From Bacteroidia bacterium (GTDB taxonomy: Bacteria; Bacteroidota; Bacteroidia; Flavobacteriales; Flavobacteriaceae): a stretch of DNA of 64,000 bases. The notes beneath the pieces were generated by a model that searched no databases, was not told the origin of the DNA, and saw only the letters and a list, made by a program, of their open reading frames with translations. Shown here piece by piece: positions 62,127 to 64,000 of the stretch (its first letter is position 1; every line of letters begins with the position of its first letter). The stretch covers positions 34,643-98,642 of the forward strand of contig JAUIGO010000004.1 of assembly GCA_030429955.1 (NCBI GenBank). The letters run 5' to 3'. The translations under genes and the position numbers were made by a program.

Positions 62127-63065
62127 ATGGGCCAATTTGTTCTTATTCCTTTTATTTTTTTTGGATTGCTAATCCTTATTTCGGCATTTTTTATTGTAAA
62201 GCAGCAAACCGCTGTGATTATTGAGCGTTTTGGTAGGTTTCAAAGTATTCGTCATTCTGGTTTACAATTAAAAATTCCTTTGGTTGATAGAATAGCAGGA
62301 CGTTTGAGCTTGAAGATTCAGCAACTAGATGTGATTATTGAAACTAAAACACTTGATGACGTATTTGTTCGGTTGAAAGTCTCTGTGCAATACAAAGTGA
62401 TTAAAGACAAAGTTTATGATGCCTTTTATAAATTAGATTATCCGCATGATCAAATTACTTCTTATGTATTTGATGTGGTTCGTGCCGAAGTTCCAAAAAT
62501 GAAGCTTGATGATGTCTTTGTAAAAAAAGACGATATTGCCTTAGCTGTTAAAGCTGAATTAAATGATGCGATGTCTGATTATGGTTTTGATATTATTAAA
62601 ACCTTAGTAACAGATATTGATCCTGATGCACAAGTAAAAGAAGCAATGAATAGGATTAATGCCTCAGAACGTGAAAAAATAGCAGCGCAATTTGAAGGTG
62701 ACGCAGCCCGTATTCTTATTGTAGAAAAAGCAAAAGCCGAAGCGGAAAGTAAGCGCCTCCAGGGTCAGGGAATTGCAGATCAAAGAAGGGAAATTGCCAG
62801 AGGGTTAGAAGAGTCTGTAGAAGTACTAAATAAAGTAGGGATTAACTCCCAAGAAGCTTCTGCTTTAATTGTGGTTACACAGCATTATGATACGTTACAT
62901 TCTATTGGAGAATCTACCAATAGCAACCTTATTTTGTTACCAAACTCTCCGCAGGCCGGCAGCGATATGTTAAATAATATGGTGGCTTCATTTACGGCAT
63001 CTAATCAAATTGGAGAAGCAATGAAAAAACAACAGGATTTAATTCCACCAGATAAAAAGAAGTAA
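62127..63065 (+). CDS. SPFH/Band 7 (stomatin/prohibitin-like) membrane protein
   Basis: This 312-residue protein has an N-terminal membrane helix (VLIPFIFFGLLILISAFFIV) and then an SPFH domain (QQTAVIIERFGRFQSIRHSG, IPLVDRI). A coiled region with KAEAESKRLQGQGIADQRRE follows, with a C-terminal tail. Such proteins form membrane ring assemblies; some work with FtsH or NfeD. No partner is adjacent. Length and motifs are complete. Confidence 0.92.
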   Translation: MGQFVLIPFIFFGLLILISAFFIVKQQTAVIIERFGRFQSIRHSGLQLKIPLVDRIAGRLSLKIQQLDVIIETKTLDDVFVRLKVSVQYKVIKDKVYDAFYKLDYPHDQITSYVFDVVRAEVPKMKLDDVFVKKDDIALAVKAELNDAMSDYGFDIIKTLVTDIDPDAQVKEAMNRINASEREKIAAQFEGDAARILIVEKAKAEAESKRLQGQGIADQRREIARGLEESVEVLNKVGINSQEASALIVVTQHYDTLHSIGESTNSNLILLPNSPQAGSDMLNNMVASFTASNQIGEAMKKQQDLIPPDKKK

Positions 63066-63074
63066 ATTACACCC

Positions 63075-63206
63075 TTAATTAGAATTAGCTTCTAATGCTT
63101 TTAACCGCTTTTGAAAGGTTTGCAAATGATTGCGTAGCCATATACTGCGAAGCGTAAAAGGACTTACTGTGGCGCATCTCTTAAGTGATTCATTGGCGGC
63201 CCCAAG
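63075..63206 (-). pseudogene. Transposase remnant (IS481-like HTH region)
   Basis: A 43-codon open stretch on the minus strand, without a start codon, reads ANESLKRCATVSPFTLRSIW, then LRNHLQTFQKRLKALEANSN and a stop. This resembles the HTH part of IS481-type transposases (pattern VSPxxVRxxWLRHxLxTxxKRLKALE) as I remember it. No catalytic domain follows and no terminal repeats are seen. It overlaps a weak hairpin (63078-63096) after the SPFH gene. Judged to be a decayed fragment. Confidence 0.5.
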
Positions 63207-63456
63207 TTATTTTTCTTAACCTGTGTACAGTTAATATGTTAGGTTAAGTTTTGGCTATTACAGATAATATAAACATAAAGCCTTTCAAACCAAACTTTCA
63301 GTGATCGTATCCACCAAAAGTTAATTTTTGAAGATATATTTTTGGGTTCCCAATCCTGTTGTAGTTAATTTAAGTGTTTGAAAAACAGCAACTTAAAATA
63401 TAAATTTTATTACCAAATAATAAACGGGTTAAATGTGCAGGGACTGGCCATGTACA
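63207..63456. other. Intergenic region, nothing recognised
   Basis: About 250 nt of AT-rich DNA between the transposase remnant and the Fic gene end. I saw no gene, RNA or clear repeat. It may be more decayed insertion-sequence DNA. Confidence 0.4.
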
Positions 63457-64000
63457 TTATTTGATTTGAAATATTTCGGTATATAATTTTTCGATATGTT
63501 TCATTTCTTCTTTGCTTAAATCATCGAATTTGTTTTGCTTTTTTTTATTGGAAAGTTTACCGTTGTTTTATAGGGGCTAAACCATTAACAAGTCAACTTT
63601 GGTATTTGGAAGAGATACGGTTGAATTTATTACCTCGGTCATGCGATCATATTTTTCTAAATAGTCAAGTTCATCTGGTATTATTTTCTCAATGGTTTCT
63701 TTGACAAATTCGTACAAAAATTCTGCCTGAATTGTTAGATCATAATAGCGGTAAAGATCAATCGTTTCATTAAGGATATGGACATTGTGATTCTGTGTTG
63801 GCTCCCATTCTATTAAATCCACTCTTTCTAATGAATAAGTTTCAAGAATTTTCTGGTAATCGCCAATTCGATTTAAAATTGCTGATGAAACAGGAAATAT
63901 CATATCTCTTTTGGTGTAGCCCATCCAAATTAATATGTCATGGATTAAATACCTGTGAATTCTTCCTTTTCCGTCTGAAAGTGGATGAACTAACAAAAAA
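63457..64000 (-). pseudogene. Fic/DOC-family protein gene, interrupted by two in-frame stops and cut by the window
   Basis: The frame enters at the window edge with LVHPLSDGKGRIHR, the Fic motif (usual HPFxxGNGR; the Asn is Lys here), and reads on through IEWEP and LYRYYD to VDLLMV. It then stops at TAG (63577-63579) and TAA (63568-63570). Without a frameshift it continues NNGKLSNKKKQNKFDDLSKE, then MKHIEKLYTEIF, to a TAA at 63457, just as intact Fic C-termini do. So about 40 residues are lost. The N-terminus lies outside the window. Fic proteins usually AMPylate target proteins. Confidence 0.75.

Noticed and set aside
63577..63996. Annotating the 139-residue frame as a complete Fic protein starting at 63996
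   Set aside because: The apparent start is a TTG within the Fic motif region, the frame continues past the window edge, and typical C-terminal sequence follows the stop.
1..64000. tRNA, rRNA, riboswitch and DnaA-box clusters
   Set aside because: None was recognised by eye on either strand; a covariance-model and motif search would be needed to exclude weak cases.

Overview
The window looks like a stretch of a Flavobacteriaceae (Bacteroidota) chromosome. The DNA is AT-rich. Promoters match the Bacteroidota consensus (TTG, about 19 nt, TAnnTTTG). Many families are typical of this group: DUF5687, DUF4254, DUF6341, DUF6427, DUF4837, DUF4175, a type IX secretion (T9SS) sorting domain and a LuxR/TPR membrane regulator. 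I saw no rRNA, tRNA, CRISPR array or complete insertion sequence. The species cannot be fixed from the sequence alone.

Layout. 1-2.6 kb: a truncated DUF5687 membrane protein and an orphan ferredoxin-type oxidoreductase. 2.8-7.6 kb: a LuxR/TPR regulator, a small T9SS cargo protein and a tail-fibre-like protein with twelve exact 14-residue repeats and an S74 autochaperone. 7.7-12.7 kb: an LPS-type GT9 transferase with DUF4254, uracil phosphoribosyltransferase, two small membrane families and purD. 12.7-15.2 kb: a CapK-like adenylate-forming enzyme and a GT4 transferase on the plus strand.

15.2-42.4 kb is a large surface-polysaccharide locus, almost all on the minus strand and tightly overlapped. 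In transcription order it runs: a possible DUF6909 protein, Wzz-like, rfbB-rfbA-rfbC-rfbD (dTDP-rhamnose), cysQ-DUF2061-cysC-cysD-cysN (PAPS synthesis and turnover). A consensus promoter then precedes wecB-wecC (UDP-ManNAcA), a lipoprotein, Wzx, a Wzy-like protein, GT4, a hexapeptide acyltransferase, a beta-helix protein, GT4, two more Wzy/WaaL-like proteins and a WecG/TagA transferase. A further consensus promoter precedes ugd-uxs-polyprenyl glycosylphosphotransferase (UDP-glucuronate, UDP-xylose, chain initiation). Together these supply sugars, initiate, assemble, flip and polymerise a repeat unit. The PAPS genes suggest that it may be sulfated, although I recognised no sulfotransferase.

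42.4-63 kb is mostly housekeeping: GH3-like ligase, M23 peptidase, TatA, MltD-like transglycosylase, pgk, holB, a lipid kinase, Skp/OmpH, a methyltransferase, mnmG, ybeY, DUF4175, AlkB-type monooxygenase, gltX, an outer-membrane barrel and an SPFH protein. Two perfect parS-like palindromes flank mnmG. The last kilobase is decayed: a transposase remnant and a Fic gene cut by two in-frame stop codons and by the window edge.

The most unusual structure is at 23.1-25.5 kb. The beta-helix gene lies between two 73-bp direct repeats, about 89% identical, each carrying the start of a glycosyltransferase gene. One copy is the live gene and the other is a 25-codon remnant. This looks like the scar of a gene-cassette insertion or exchange in the polysaccharide locus.
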